NCBI RefSeq assembly: GCF_011038795.1
Contig: NZ_JAAKDU010000016.1
Location: 1-36,543, forward strand
Reading direction: 5' to 3'
DNA: 36,543 bases
Source: Streptococcus tangpeifui
GTDB taxonomy: Bacteria; Bacillota; Bacilli; Lactobacillales; Streptococcaceae
Shown: positions 9,093 to 20,279 of the stretch, piece by piece
Position numbering within the stretch: position 1 is the first letter of the stretch
Layout: each line of letters opens with the position of its first letter
Made by a program: the position numbers and the translations under genes
The notes under the pieces: generated by a model
Seen by the model: only the letters and a program-made list of their open reading frames with translations
Database searches by the model: none
What the model was told of the DNA's origin: nothing

Positions 9093-9797
9093 TTGGAATC
9101 TACAACTAATCCAAGCGTATCTTTTTTAGGTATCACATTTGATTTGACCATTTTAGGTATGTCTCTCTTGACGGTCTTGGTGATTTTTTTCATGGTTTTC
9201 TGGGCCACTCGTAAGATGTCCCTTAAACCTAAGGGAAAACAAAATGTCCTTGAGTTTTTGTATGAATTCGTCAATAACACGATTTCGCAAAATCTAGGTG
9301 GTTATACTAAAAATTATAGTTTGCTCCTCTTTGTCATCTTTACTTTTGTTTTCACAGCTAATAATATTGGCTTGATTACAGCTATTAGGACAGGGAAACT
9401 AAATTTTTGGACATCACCAACTTCAAACTTTGGCGTTACCATTACTCTCTCTTTGTTGATTGCGCTTGTCTGCCATGTTGAAGGCGTGCGCAAAAGGGGT
9501 GTTAAGGGTTACCTCAAGGGTTTCCTAGCTCCTTACCCAGCTATGTTGCCCATGAATATTTTGGAGCAATTTACAAACATTGCGTCTCTGGCTCTGCGGC
9601 TTTTTGGTAATATCTTTTCTGGTGAAGTTGTTACTGGCCTAATTTTGAAGTTAGCTATGGTCTCCATCTTTACAGGACCTCTGGCCTTTGTACTCAATTT
9701 GCTCTGGGTTGCCTTTTCAGCCTTTATTGGCTTCATTCAAGCCTATGTCTTTATCATCCTTAGTTCCAACTATATAGGTGGTAAAGTTAATGATTAA
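9093..9797 (+). CDS. atpB: F1Fo-ATPase subunit a (Fo)
   Basis: This 234-residue membrane stator forms the proton half-channels. The essential Arg is R169 in SLALRLFGN, and the second half-channel helix ends the protein (FIQAYVFIILSSNYIGGKVND). It starts at TTG 9093 behind the very strong AAGAAGGAGGGAT; the N-terminus MESTTNPSVSFLGITFDLTI is the streptococcal form, so the TTG is credible. There are 37 bp after atpE. The stop is 20 bp before the atpF start, within the same transcript. Confidence 0.95.
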   Translation: MESTTNPSVSFLGITFDLTILGMSLLTVLVIFFMVFWATRKMSLKPKGKQNVLEFLYEFVNNTISQNLGGYTKNYSLLLFVIFTFVFTANNIGLITAIRTGKLNFWTSPTSNFGVTITLSLLIALVCHVEGVRKRGVKGYLKGFLAPYPAMLPMNILEQFTNIASLALRLFGNIFSGEVVTGLILKLAMVSIFTGPLAFVLNLLWVAFSAFIGFIQAYVFIILSSNYIGGKVND

Positions 9798-9817
9798 TAG
9801 AGAAAGTGAGGAGAAAT

Positions 9818-10315
9818 ATGTCTATACTGATTAATAGTACAACCCTTGGTAATATCATTATTACGACCGGTTCTGTCCTTCTCCTGCTTATCTTGATTCG
9901 TAAGTTTGCTTGGAAGCAGCTTACTGGAATCTTTAAAGCACGTGAGGAAAAGATTGCTAAGGATATTGATGATGCTGAAAATGCTCGTCAACAAGCTGAA
10001 AGCTATGCCCAAAAGCGTCAAGCTGAACTGAATGCTGCGAAAGATGATGCCGCTAAAATCATTGATGATGCTAAAGAAACGGGTCAAGCTCAGGGAAGTA
10101 AAATTGTCGCAGATGCGCGTGCAGATGCTGAGCGCCTGAAGGAAAAAGCTAATCAAGATATCGCTCAAAATAAGGCAGAAGCCCTTTCAAGTGTGAAGGG
10201 AGATGTGGCTGATTTGACTGTCTTGTTGGCTGAAAAAGTCATGGCCAAAAATTTAGACAAGTCGGCTCAATCTGATTTGATCGACCAATATCTTGATCAG
10301 CTAGGAGATGCCTAA
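9818..10315 (+). CDS. atpF: F1Fo-ATPase subunit b (peripheral stalk)
   Basis: The product is 165 residues: one N-terminal membrane segment (residues ~8-27, IIITTGSVLLLLILI) followed by a long charged coiled coil (FKAREEKIAKDIDDAENARQ onward) that links Fo to the delta subunit. ATG 9818 is chosen over an in-frame GTG at 9806 because GAGGAG lies at proper distance before the ATG and lies inside the longer reading. Its stop codon overlaps the atpH start (TAATG), indicating translational coupling. Confidence 0.95.
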   Translation: MSILINSTTLGNIIITTGSVLLLLILIRKFAWKQLTGIFKAREEKIAKDIDDAENARQQAESYAQKRQAELNAAKDDAAKIIDDAKETGQAQGSKIVADARADAERLKEKANQDIAQNKAEALSSVKGDVADLTVLLAEKVMAKNLDKSAQSDLIDQYLDQLGDA

Positions 10316-10851
10316 TGGATCGTAAAACACAAACTCTTGTTGAGCAATATGCCGACAGTCTGAGTCAAGTGGCCCTTGAGAAAGGTCTTGTGTCTGAGAT
10401 TCAAGAAGAACTCTCAACCTATTTGACAGTTTTCAAAGAGACCCAACTCTCTTCCTACCTGTCAAATCTTGCACTTGCTCGTGAAGACAAGGTCAGTTTA
10501 GTGAGAAGTCTTGAAGAGTTTTCATCACATTATTTGAAAAATTTCTTTGAAGTCATCTTGCTTAACGAACGTGAACGTCTGATTGAGCCAATCTTTCAAG
10601 CTGTTTCGGACAAACTGGTTCAAGCAACCCGTGAATTTCCTGTGACGGTGACGACTGCTGTCCCTCTGACACAAGAGCAGAAGGAACGGATTCTCAAGCT
10701 CAGTCACCAAAAATTCGAAATTAATGCCCGAGACATTATTGAAGAACTTGATGACGCAATCATCGGTGGCTTTGTCCTCAAGGCCAATAATAAAATAATT
10801 GATACTAGTATTCGCAGTCAATTACAACAACTAAAAAACAATCTTAAATAG
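10315..10851 (+). CDS. atpH: F1Fo-ATPase subunit delta
   Basis: The product is 178 residues. The delta/OSCP pattern is present: an N-terminal helical bundle (QYADSLSQVALEKG) and the C-terminal IIGGFVLKANNKIIDTSIRSQL signature. It joins the peripheral stalk to the top of the alpha3beta3 head. The ATG overlaps the atpF stop by one base. Confidence 0.95.
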   Translation: MDRKTQTLVEQYADSLSQVALEKGLVSEIQEELSTYLTVFKETQLSSYLSNLALAREDKVSLVRSLEEFSSHYLKNFFEVILLNERERLIEPIFQAVSDKLVQATREFPVTVTTAVPLTQEQKERILKLSHQKFEINARDIIEELDDAIIGGFVLKANNKIIDTSIRSQLQQLKNNLK

Positions 10852-10863
10852 AAAGTGGTGTGA

Positions 10864-12372
<1,509 letters not shown>

Positions 12373-12384
12373 GGAGGCAGACTT

Positions 12385-13263
12385 ATGGCAGGTTCTCTGA
12401 GTGAAATCAAAACAAGAATTGTTTCAACCGAAAAAACAAGTAAAATTACGAGTGCCATGCAAATGGTATCTGCCGCTAAATTGACGAAGTCTGAACAAGC
12501 TGCTAAGGATTTTCAAGTCTATGCGTCCAAGATTCGTCAAATCACAACAGATTTGCTGCATGCTGAGTTGACCAATGGTTCCGACAATCCCATGTTAGCC
12601 GCTCGTCCCGTTAAACGGACTGGCTATATTGTCATTACTTCTGACAAAGGTTTGGTCGGTGGCTATAATGCTAAGATTCTCAAGGCAGTCATGGACTTGA
12701 TTGAGGAATATCACAGTGAAAAGAATGACTACGCCATTATCTCTATCGGTGGTACTGGCTCGGACTTCTTTAAAGCTCGTGGGATTGACCTAGCCTTTGA
12801 ACTGCGCGGTCTGGAAGATCAACCAGCTTTTGATCAAGTCTCGCAAATCATTTCGCAGTCTGTTGAAATGTATAAAGAAGAGCTCTTCGATGAGCTTTAT
12901 GTCTGCTACAACCACCATATCAATAGCTTGACCAGTCAGGTACGGGTTGAACAGATGTTGCCCATTGTTGACCTTGATGCTAACGAATCCGAAAAGGAGG
13001 CTTCCAATGCTTTTGAATTGGAACCTGATCGGGAAGCCATCTTGGAACAACTCTTACCTCAATATACAGAGAGTTTGATTTATGGGGCTATTGTCGATGC
13101 CAAGACAGCTGAACATGCGGCTGGTATGACAGCTATGCAGACAGCGACAGACAACTCGAAGAATGTCATTAATGACTTGACCATTCAATATAACCGGGCT
13201 CGCCAAGCAGCGATTACGCAAGAAATTACTGAAATTGTTGCTGGTGCTAACGCCTTGGAATAA
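12385..13263 (+). CDS. atpG: F1-ATPase subunit gamma
   Basis: This 292-residue central rotor shaft has the conserved N-terminal helix ([20 protein letters not shown]) and the C-terminal helix [20 protein letters not shown], which together form the coiled coil inside the alpha/beta ring. It starts at ATG 12385 after AAGGAGG, 12 bp after atpA. Confidence 0.96.
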   Translation: MAGSLSEIKTRIVSTEKTSKITSAMQMVSAAKLTKSEQAAKDFQVYASKIRQITTDLLHAELTNGSDNPMLAARPVKRTGYIVITSDKGLVGGYNAKILKAVMDLIEEYHSEKNDYAIISIGGTGSDFFKARGIDLAFELRGLEDQPAFDQVSQIISQSVEMYKEELFDELYVCYNHHINSLTSQVRVEQMLPIVDLDANESEKEASNAFELEPDREAILEQLLPQYTESLIYGAIVDAKTAEHAAGMTAMQTATDNSKNVINDLTIQYNRARQAAITQEITEIVAGANALE

Positions 13264-13278
13264 TTGGTCAAGAAGCGG

Positions 13279-13399
13279 TCGTTCTTTTAGAACGAAGTTT
13301 CAGCTATTGTGCTAAGACGCTTAAGTTTTAGTCCCATGATTTGAATAGAGATTTATTTTGTGAGAGAAAGGGAGCTTAGTTTCCTTATCCTCTAGGAAA
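13279..13399 (+). promoter_or_regulatory. Two hairpins in the 188-bp atpG-atpD gap
   Basis: A perfect 7-bp stem TCGTTCT/AGAACGA with loop TTT (13279-13295) and a 6-bp stem TTTCCT/AGGAAA (13380-13399) lie in a gap far longer than any other in this operon. Neither has a T-run, so neither is a classical terminator. No convincing promoter was found inside. They may be RNA-processing or stability elements. Confidence 0.4.
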
Positions 13400-13439
13400 A
13401 TCTTCAGTAGACGAAAGAGTTCTTTATATCATAAATTGA

Positions 13440-14858
<1,419 letters not shown>

Positions 14859-14870
14859 TGAGGTGATGCT

Positions 14871-15290
14871 ATGACTGATCATATGACAGTACAGATCGTA
14901 ACACCTGATGGGATTCGTTATGATCACCATGCCACTTATATTTCAGTGACTACAACTGATGGTGAGATGGGGATCTTGGCTAATCACGTCAACACCATTG
15001 CTCCGCTGACAGTCCATGAGATGAAAATCCGTCGTATTGACGATGATAATCATGTCGACTGGGTTGCTGTCAATGGTGGTATCCTTGAAATTAAGGACAA
15101 TACCGTGACGATTGTAGCGGATTCGGCCGAGCGATCACGTGATATTGATATTTCACGAGCTGAGCGGGCTAAACAAAGAGCTGAACGCAAGTTGCACGAG
15201 GCGGAAGCCAGTCATCAAATTGATGATGTTCGCCGCGCTCAAGTCGCTCTGCGCCGTGCCCTCAATCGTATCAGCGTTGGGAATAAATAA
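14871..15290 (+). CDS. atpC: F1-ATPase subunit epsilon
   Basis: The product is 139 residues. An N-terminal beta-sandwich ([13 protein letters not shown]...[16 protein letters not shown]) is followed by the C-terminal two-helix arm ([15 protein letters not shown]...) that can inhibit hydrolysis. GAGGTGATG precedes ATG 14871; the internal ATG at 14883 is less well placed. It is the last gene of the operon, followed at once by terminator hairpins. Confidence 0.95.
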   Translation: MTDHMTVQIVTPDGIRYDHHATYISVTTTDGEMGILANHVNTIAPLTVHEMKIRRIDDDNHVDWVAVNGGILEIKDNTVTIVADSAERSRDIDISRAERAKQRAERKLHEAEASHQIDDVRRAQVALRRALNRISVGNK

Positions 15291-15311
15291 AAAGGTCCTG
15301 TGGACCTTTTT
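15290..15311 (+). terminator. Primary terminator of the atp operon
   Basis: AAAAGGTCC / GGACCTTTTT with loop TGT, starting at the stop codon of atpC. Confidence 0.85.
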
Positions 15312-15450
15312 ATCCCGAGCCTTGAAATCAGAAAGCGAGGCCGGTTCTGTAGACCTTTTTATCCCGAGCCTTGAAATCAGAAAGCGAGGCCGGTTCTGTG
15401 GACCTTTTTATCCCGAGCCTTGAAATCAGAAAGCGTAGCTGGTTCAGTGA
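15304..15450 (+). repeat. Three 49-bp tandem repeats, each ending in a terminator-like hairpin
   Basis: The unit starts ACCTTTTTATCCCGAGCC and ends GGTTCTGTGG; copies begin at 15304, 15353 and 15402 (exact 49-bp steps). Copies 1 and 2 differ by about one base; copy 3 has a few changes. Each unit closes with GGTTC-TGT-(A/G)(A/G)ACC followed by a T-run, so the atp terminator is reiterated. The period is not a multiple of three and no gene is encoded. Confidence 0.85.
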
Positions 15451-15467
15451 ACCTTTTAGATAACAAG

Positions 15468-15492
15468 AAGCTCCCAATTTTGGGGGCTTTTT
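15468..15492 (+). terminator. Additional terminator downstream of the repeats
   Basis: AAGCTCCC / GGGGGCTT with a short AATTTT loop and TTTTT. With the preceding repeats it makes up to five terminator-like hairpins in 200 bp. The rest of the gap to 15600 holds nothing I can identify. Confidence 0.8.
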
Positions 15493-15603
15493 AGGTCTTT
15501 CTTGCTATTCTCAAGTCTATTGAATGCTGTAAAAGGCTGTCAGAAAAAGACAATTAAGCCAGAACTATACTAGAGAGCAGTGGAAGCGAAGCTGGTTTTC
15601 TTT

Positions 15604-15633
15604 TTGGTTTATCATGCGTATTCATGATAAAAT
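15604..15633 (+). promoter_or_regulatory. Promoter directly abutting the DUF1146 gene
   Basis: TTGGTT (15604-15609), an 18-bp spacer and TG-A-TAAAAT (extended -10 ending at 15633). The ATG is at 15640, so the predicted transcript starts at or next to the start codon. An ATCATG/CATGAT inverted repeat (15611-15628) lies between the two boxes and could be an operator. Confidence 0.5.
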
Positions 15634-15639
15634 AAGGTC

Positions 15640-15876
15640 ATGGAAATTTTACAATCACTTATTACTATCATTTGCCATCTCTTTTTTATTCTCATGAGTT
15701 TTCATCTCTTAACTCGTTTAGTCAATTGGGAAAAAATTTTACGTGTTAATCCCGATAATTTCAGGCAGATTAATCTTTTAGTCATGTTTCTGTCTATTGG
15801 TCTAGGCTTTTTGGTCAGCTCTTTCTTTTTATCTGTTATATCCCTTTCTATGACAATTCTTACTACAGTTCACTAA
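15640..15876 (+). CDS. DUF1146 (YwzB-like) small membrane protein
   Basis: The product is 78 residues with two hydrophobic segments (about residues 2-25 and 46-75) flanking a conserved basic linker (LTRLVNWEKILRVNPDN). Length, topology and position between atpC and murA match the DUF1146 family of Firmicutes, whose function is unknown. There is no usable Shine-Dalgarno: AAGG lies only 2 nt before the ATG. The gene appears to be expressed from a near-leaderless promoter. Confidence 0.8.
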   Translation: MEILQSLITIICHLFFILMSFHLLTRLVNWEKILRVNPDNFRQINLLVMFLSIGLGFLVSSFFLSVISLSMTILTTVH

Positions 15877-15897
15877 AGCGGCTTTTTCTTAATCTTA

Positions 15898-15906
15898 TGA
15901 TATAAT
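15898..15906 (+). promoter_or_regulatory. Extended -10 promoter for murA
   Basis: TG-A-TATAAT, the same cassette as at ligA, placed 31 bp before the murA start. There is no clear -35. Confidence 0.6.
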
Positions 15907-15937
15907 AAGGAAAATACTTGCGAAAAATGGAGAAAGC

Positions 15938-17206
15938 ATGGATAGAATTATTATTAAGGGTGGTCAAACACGCTTACAAGGTGAAGTGACGATTGAAGGG
16001 GCTAAGAATGCGGTTCTTCCTCTTTTAGCAGCAACAATTTTGCCTGCTCAAGGCCAGACTGTACTGAGCAATGTCCCGATTTTATCGGATGTCTTTACTA
16101 TGAATAATGTGGTTCGGGGCCTAAATGTTGAAGTCGATTTTGATCAAGAACAAAATCAAGTTACCGTGGATGCTACTGGACAGCTTTTGGATGAGGCTCC
16201 TTATGAATATGTCAGTCAAATGCGGGCATCTATCGTTGTTCTAGGGCCTATTTTGGCTCGTAATGGTCATGCCAAGGTTTCTATGCCAGGTGGCTGTACC
16301 ATCGGCAGCCGTCCCATTGATCTTCACCTCAAGGGGTTGGAGGCCATGGGAGCCAAGATTAGCCAAGTAGGCGGGGATATCACTGCGACAGCTGACCATC
16401 TGAAAGGAACAAATATTTATATGGATTTCCCTTCAGTAGGAGCGACGCAAAATCTCATGATGGCGGCTACTTTGGCTCAGGGGACAACTATCATTGAAAA
16501 TGCAGCTCGGGAACCAGAAATTGTTGATCTGGCTATTCTTCTTAATAAAATGGGAGCCAATGTCCGTGGAGCTGGGACAGAAACCTTGACCATCAAAGGT
16601 GTGAATCAACTGCATGGAGCAGAACATGATGTCGTTCAAGACAGAATCGAAGCCGGTACCTTTATGGTGGCCGCAGCCATGACCTCTGGCAATGTTCTGG
16701 TTAAATCAGCTGTTTGGGAACACAATCGCCCCCTAATTTCTAAGCTTTTGGAAATGGGAGTAGAAGTCACTGAAGAAGACGAGGGTATCCGCGTTAAGTC
16801 GGATATCAATAAGCTGAAACCAGTGACCGTGAAGACGCTACCTCACCCAGGCTTTCCTACAGATATGCAGGCTCAATTCACAGCTCTGATGGCTGTTGTA
16901 CAAGGTGAATCAACCATGATTGAAACTGTCTTTGAGAATCGTTTCCAGCATTTAGAAGAAATGCGCCGGATGGGATTAAATTCAGAAATTATGCGAGATA
17001 CGGCCATTATCCATGGTGGTCAAGACTTGCAAGGGGCTCAGGTCATGTCAACAGATCTGCGAGCTAGCGCAGCCCTAATTCTGATTGGGATGGTAGCACA
17101 AGGGACGACAACAGTTGGTAAATTAACCCATTTGGACCGCGGCTACTACAAATTCCACGAGAAGCTAGCAGCTTTAGGAGCAGATATCGAGAGGGTGAAT
17201 GGCTAA
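15938..17206 (+). CDS. murA: UDP-N-acetylglucosamine 1-carboxyvinyltransferase
   Basis: This 422-residue cytosolic enzyme transfers enolpyruvate from PEP to UDP-GlcNAc, the first committed step of peptidoglycan synthesis and the target of fosfomycin. The catalytic/fosfomycin-reactive Cys is C120 in [18 protein letters not shown]. The N-terminal [18 protein letters not shown] block and C-terminal [17 protein letters not shown] are typical. Low-GC Gram-positives carry two MurA paralogues; the neighbours (DUF1146, epuA, endA) fit the MurA1-type locus. GGAGAAAG precedes ATG 15938. The stop overlaps the epuA start (TAATG). Confidence 0.96.
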   Translation: MDRIIIKGGQTRLQGEVTIEGAKNAVLPLLAATILPAQGQTVLSNVPILSDVFTMNNVVRGLNVEVDFDQEQNQVTVDATGQLLDEAPYEYVSQMRASIVVLGPILARNGHAKVSMPGGCTIGSRPIDLHLKGLEAMGAKISQVGGDITATADHLKGTNIYMDFPSVGATQNLMMAATLAQGTTIIENAAREPEIVDLAILLNKMGANVRGAGTETLTIKGVNQLHGAEHDVVQDRIEAGTFMVAAAMTSGNVLVKSAVWEHNRPLISKLLEMGVEVTEEDEGIRVKSDINKLKPVTVKTLPHPGFPTDMQAQFTALMAVVQGESTMIETVFENRFQHLEEMRRMGLNSEIMRDTAIIHGGQDLQGAQVMSTDLRASAALILIGMVAQGTTTVGKLTHLDRGYYKFHEKLAALGADIERVNG

Positions 17207-17397
17207 TGACAAAATCAGGTTTGGCCTATATTAGACATCAGTTAGCTTTGATTCTGCTGGTTACTTTTCTTTGTCTAATTTTTTTTGCGGTTGGCCTGAT
17301 GCTTGGTTATGCTGTCCTCGGTCAGGGTCACAATCCTTTGTCTATCTTATCACCGGATAAGTGGCAATCCTTGTTTGATAAATTTACAGGAAATTAA
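17206..17397 (+). CDS. epuA: EpuA-family small membrane protein
   Basis: The product is 63 residues with a single strong membrane segment (residues ~12-38, LALILLVTFLCLIFFAVGLMLGYAVLG) and the conserved tail NPLSILSPDKWQSLFDKFTG. This is the EpuA family (PF11772), often labelled 'RNA polymerase subunit beta' because of association in other Firmicutes; it is not an RNA polymerase catalytic subunit. In pneumococcus it lies just upstream of endA, as here. It overlaps murA by one base, so it is translationally coupled. Confidence 0.85.
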   Translation: MTKSGLAYIRHQLALILLVTFLCLIFFAVGLMLGYAVLGQGHNPLSILSPDKWQSLFDKFTGN

Positions 17398-17400
17398 GTT

Positions 17401-17437
17401 AAAATCCCGATAAGCAAGTAGGCTAATCGGGATTTTT
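17401..17437 (+). terminator. Terminator-like hairpin between epuA and endA
   Basis: AAAATCCCGAT / ATCGGGATTTTT arms form a strong stem with a T-run. It ends only 13 nt before the endA ATG, so it must act as an attenuator, or endA must depend on read-through. Confidence 0.75.
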
Positions 17438-17449
17438 AGAGAAATTATT

Positions 17450-18319
17450 ATGGCGAAAAAATCAAAATCAACGTTGAAACGGGAGCAGAAAGCTCTGATT
17501 TCGTTGGTCAGTTTGGCAATCTTTTTAATTTTGGGCTTGCTGGCAACCACTGATCAACTATCCAATCAAAATCCAATCAAGCAAATAGCGCAGCAGTTGA
17601 CGGGAGAGCAACAGAAAAGGTCTAGTTTCAGCGGTGAAGCTCCTAGTCGAGACCTAGCTGACAGTGTATTGACTCAAGAAGTTAAAAACCAGTTGCCTGC
17701 TAAAATTAGCTGGAATGGTTCAGGAGCCTATATTCTCAATGGCAATAAGACAGATTTAGATGCTCAGGTGGCTAGTACTCCTTATGTCAACAATCAAACA
17801 AAAGTTGTTCAAGGTCAGACCGTTCCAAGTATCGCCAATGCTCTTCTGACCAAATCTACCCGTCAGTACCGTAATCGTCAGGAAACAGGTAATGGCTCAA
17901 CCGACTGGACACCAGCAGGTTGGCATCAGCGAACAGGTCTTGCTGGAGTCTATGATCATGCTGTAGATCGTGGCCATCTGATTGCTTATTCCTTAGCAGG
18001 CAGTCTTCGAGGTTTTGATGCTTCAACGAGTAATCCCGCCAATGTCGCTGTTCAGACAGCCTGGGCTAATGAAGCCAGCAGTGAGGATTCGACGGGACAG
18101 AATTACTATGAAACCCAGATCCGCAAGGCCCTGGATAAGCGCAAGCGGGTTCGCTACCGAGTGACCTTAATTTATCAAGGCGACAACTTAATTGCCTCAG
18201 GCAGCCATTTAGAAGCTAAGTCATCTGATGGTAGTTTGGAATTTAATGTCTTTATCCCTAATGTACAGCGAGATCTAATACTGGATTACTACTCAGGGCA
18301 GGTGAAGATTAAGCGCTGA
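17450..18319 (+). CDS. endA: Membrane-anchored DNA-entry/DNA-RNA nonspecific nuclease EndA
   Basis: The product is 289 residues. A lysine-rich N-terminus and one membrane anchor (residues ~14-33) precede an extracellular beta-beta-alpha-metal nuclease domain. The signature DRGHLIAY has the catalytic His at H176, and the metal-binding Asn lies in the following segment (NPANVAVQT...). Known role in pneumococcus: degrades one strand during DNA uptake and cuts extracellular DNA, including neutrophil traps. It starts at ATG 17450 with only a weak GAGAAA ahead. It sits immediately after a terminator-like hairpin, so expression probably relies on read-through from murA-epuA. Confidence 0.92.
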   Translation: MAKKSKSTLKREQKALISLVSLAIFLILGLLATTDQLSNQNPIKQIAQQLTGEQQKRSSFSGEAPSRDLADSVLTQEVKNQLPAKISWNGSGAYILNGNKTDLDAQVASTPYVNNQTKVVQGQTVPSIANALLTKSTRQYRNRQETGNGSTDWTPAGWHQRTGLAGVYDHAVDRGHLIAYSLAGSLRGFDASTSNPANVAVQTAWANEASSEDSTGQNYYETQIRKALDKRKRVRYRVTLIYQGDNLIASGSHLEAKSSDGSLEFNVFIPNVQRDLILDYYSGQVKIKR

Positions 18320-18324
18320 GGGTG

Positions 18325-18347
18325 TTCTTAGGAAAAGAGCCTAAGAA
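18325..18347 (+). terminator. Hairpin after endA (weak terminator)
   Basis: TTCTTAGG / CCTAAGAA perfect 8-bp arms with a 7-base loop, but only TCTTG follows, so terminator strength is doubtful. Confidence 0.4.
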
Positions 18348-18349
18348 TC

Positions 18350-18378
18350 TTGCCAGCCTAACAAAATTTTGTTAGAAT
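18350..18378 (+). promoter_or_regulatory. Promoter of the pheS-GNAT-pheT operon
   Basis: TTGCCA (18350-18355), a 17-bp spacer and TAGAAT (18373-18378). The predicted start near 18385 is at the beginning of the T-box leader. Confidence 0.7.
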
Positions 18379-18384
18379 AGAGGC

Positions 18385-18597
18385 AATTGAATAGAGAGTC
18401 TGTGAGACTAGTAGCTAGGTCATACTTGAAAAGGGAATGTGAATCATCGACTGGAAGTTCACTCAAGGAAAGCCTTGTGAATTCACTCATATTAAGGACT
18501 TAGTAAATTAAGGTCTAGTTAGCTAGATGAAAACGGATGGTACCGCGTGTCAACGCTCCGAACTTATGGAGTTTTGGCAGGCGGTTTTTCTAGTTTT
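18385..18597 (+). promoter_or_regulatory. T-box riboswitch (tRNA-Phe) with terminator
   Basis: The base of stem I pairs AGTCTGTGAG (18397-18406) with CTCAT...AGGACT (18486-18500). The S-turn AGTA (18410-18413) faces GAA, and the next triplet TTC (18482-18484) followed by A is the Phe specifier. The T-box GGATGGTACCGCG (18535-18547) provides the TGGT bulge that reads the uncharged NCCA end. The competing terminator pairs CCGC..CTCC with GGAG..GCGG and ends in TTTTT (to 18596). Uncharged tRNA-Phe should allow read-through into pheS. Confidence 0.92.
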
Positions 18598-18637
18598 TGC
18601 AGCTCTAACCTTAGTGATGATGAAAGGAAATCTCAAG

Positions 18638-19681
18638 ATGGATTTACAGAAACAGTTAGAAGAGCTAAAAGTCTCAACCAAGGCTAAGCTCAAAGAAATG
18701 AATGGCAATCATAGTAAAGAATTGCAAGACCTGCGGGTTGCTGTTTTAGGTAAGAAGGGATCATTGACAGAACTACTCAAGGGACTCAAAGATCTATCAA
18801 GTGAGATGCGCCCAGTTATTGGTAAACAAGTTAACGAGGTGCGTGACATTTTGACACAAGCCTTTGAAGAGCAAGCTAAAATTGTTGAAGCCGCTAAGAT
18901 TCAAGCGCAATTGGAATCAGAAACACTGGATGTGACACTGCCAGGCCGCAAGGTTAATCTTGGAAACCGGCACATCTTGACGCAAATATCCGAAGAAATC
19001 GAAAATATTTTCCTTGGTATGGGCTTTCAAGTTGTCGATGGGTTTGAAGTTGAGAGTGATTACTACAATTTTGAGCGGATGAATTTGCCTAAGAATCACC
19101 CAGCTCGGGATATGCAGGATACCTTCTATATCACTGAAGACATCTTGCTCAGAACTCATACCAGCCCTGTCCAAGCTCGCACTCTGGATCAACATGATTT
19201 CTCTGAGGGACCGCTCAAGATGATTTCACCGGGACGTGTATTCCGTCGCGATACTGATGATGCTACCCATTCTCACCAGTTCCATCAAATTGAAGGTCTG
19301 GTTGTCGGCGAAAATATTTCCATGGGGGATCTCAAGGGCACCCTGCAAATGATCAGCCAGAAGATGTTCGGAGCAGACCGCAAGATTCGCCTGCGTCCAT
19401 CCTATTTTCCATTCACCGAGCCATCTGTTGAGGTTGATGTCTCTTGCTTCAAGTGCGGCGGTCAAGGCTGTAACGTCTGCAAGAAGACCGGTTGGATTGA
19501 GATCCTCGGTGCCGGAATGGTTCACCCAAGTGTCTTAGAGATGTCTGGCGTCGACTCTGAAAAATATTCAGGCTTTGCCTTTGGTCTTGGTCAAGAACGG
19601 ATTGCCATGCTGCGTTACGGTATCAATGATATTCGCAGCTTTTATCAAGGTGATGTTCGCTTCTCAGCCCAATTCAAATAA
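18638..19681 (+). CDS. pheS: Phenylalanyl-tRNA synthetase alpha subunit
   Basis: This 347-residue catalytic subunit of the (alpha-beta)2 enzyme has an N-terminal coiled coil (residues ~1-85), then the class II core with motif 2 around [31 protein letters not shown] and motif 3 [14 protein letters not shown] Cys-rich insert [17 protein letters not shown] is visible. The ATG at 18638 follows AAAGGAAA and gives the usual length; the upstream in-frame ATG at 18527 lies inside the T-box and is rejected. First gene of the operon, controlled by the Phe T-box. Confidence 0.96.
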   Translation: MDLQKQLEELKVSTKAKLKEMNGNHSKELQDLRVAVLGKKGSLTELLKGLKDLSSEMRPVIGKQVNEVRDILTQAFEEQAKIVEAAKIQAQLESETLDVTLPGRKVNLGNRHILTQISEEIENIFLGMGFQVVDGFEVESDYYNFERMNLPKNHPARDMQDTFYITEDILLRTHTSPVQARTLDQHDFSEGPLKMISPGRVFRRDTDDATHSHQFHQIEGLVVGENISMGDLKGTLQMISQKMFGADRKIRLRPSYFPFTEPSVEVDVSCFKCGGQGCNVCKKTGWIEILGAGMVHPSVLEMSGVDSEKYSGFAFGLGQERIAMLRYGINDIRSFYQGDVRFSAQFK

Positions 19682-19701
19682 AGATGTTTAGGGAGGTTCC
19701 T

Positions 19702-20223
19702 ATGACCCTCAAACTTAGAGAAATTAAGCAGGCTGACTTACCAGCTCTGCAAGCTTTGGCAATTGAAACTTTTCGCCAGACCTTTGCCCATGACAATAGT
19801 CCCCAGCAGTTGGCAGAGTATTTTGCCCAAGTTTATTCGCTGGAGACCTTAAAACAAGAACTGGCCAATCCAGAATCCCTGCATATTTTGGCAGAAGTGG
19901 ATGGTCAGCCCGCCGGCTTTCTCAAGACTAATTGGGGAGCTGCCCAGACAGAAAATGAATTGGATGCGGCCTATGAAATTCAAAGACTCTATGTTCTGCA
20001 GGAATTTCAAGGGCAAGGTATTGGCAAGAGGCTCTTTGAGTACGCCCTTGAGCAAGCTCAGCAGTCTGGTTTTGAGTGGGCCTGGTTAGGGGTCTGGGAA
20101 AAGAATGTCAAGGCACAAAAGTTTTATGCCAAGTACGGCTTTGAGCGCTTTAGCCAACATGCCTTCTCCGTTTCTGAGGATAAGGTTGATGTGGATTGGC
20201 TTTTAAAGAAGAAACTGAAATAA
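19702..20223 (+). CDS. GNAT-family N-acetyltransferase
   Basis: The product is 173 residues. The acetyl-CoA pyrophosphate-binding motif is EFQGQGIGKRLFEYALE, preceded by the beta4 strand AYEIQRLYVL and followed by GVWEKNVKAQKFYAKYGF, all standard GNAT elements. The substrate is unknown. A GNAT gene between pheS and pheT is a common streptococcal arrangement. GGGAGG at 19691 sets ATG 19702; the upstream ATG at 19684 would add six residues without a Shine-Dalgarno. It is co-transcribed under the T-box. Confidence 0.9.
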   Translation: MTLKLREIKQADLPALQALAIETFRQTFAHDNSPQQLAEYFAQVYSLETLKQELANPESLHILAEVDGQPAGFLKTNWGAAQTENELDAAYEIQRLYVLQEFQGQGIGKRLFEYALEQAQQSGFEWAWLGVWEKNVKAQKFYAKYGFERFSQHAFSVSEDKVDVDWLLKKKLK

Positions 20224-20224
20224 T

Positions 20225-20279
20225 AGGAGGGAAGCACAAAATGGGTCATTAGGATTGACCTATAAGTGCTAACGAAATT
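20225..20279 (+). promoter_or_regulatory. Hairpin-bridged ribosome-binding site of pheT
   Basis: The strong Shine-Dalgarno AGGAGGGA (20225-20232) is 48 nt from the pheT ATG, and no other is nearer. Exactly between them a hairpin (20233-20270) has arms AGCAC/GTGCT and TATGGG-like inner pairing (ATGGGTCA with TGACCTAT, one G-T pair) around the loop TTAGGAT. Folding leaves AACGAAATT (9 nt) between the hairpin and ATG, a normal functional spacing. The same Shine-Dalgarno also precedes a 3-codon reading frame (ATG GGT CAT TAG, 20241-20252) that exists only if the hairpin is open. Confidence 0.6.

Noticed and set aside
15139..15423. Open frame running from atpC into the 49-bp repeats
   Set aside because: Overlaps atpC in another frame and then the terminator array; no ribosome-binding site.
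15304..15450. Possible CRISPR-like or coding repeat array
   Set aside because: The 49-bp units are contiguous without variable spacers, carry terminator hairpins and have a period not divisible by three.
18527..18637. Upstream in-frame ATG extension of pheS
   Set aside because: Lies inside the T-box antiterminator/terminator; the family start is ATG 18638 with AAAGGAAA.
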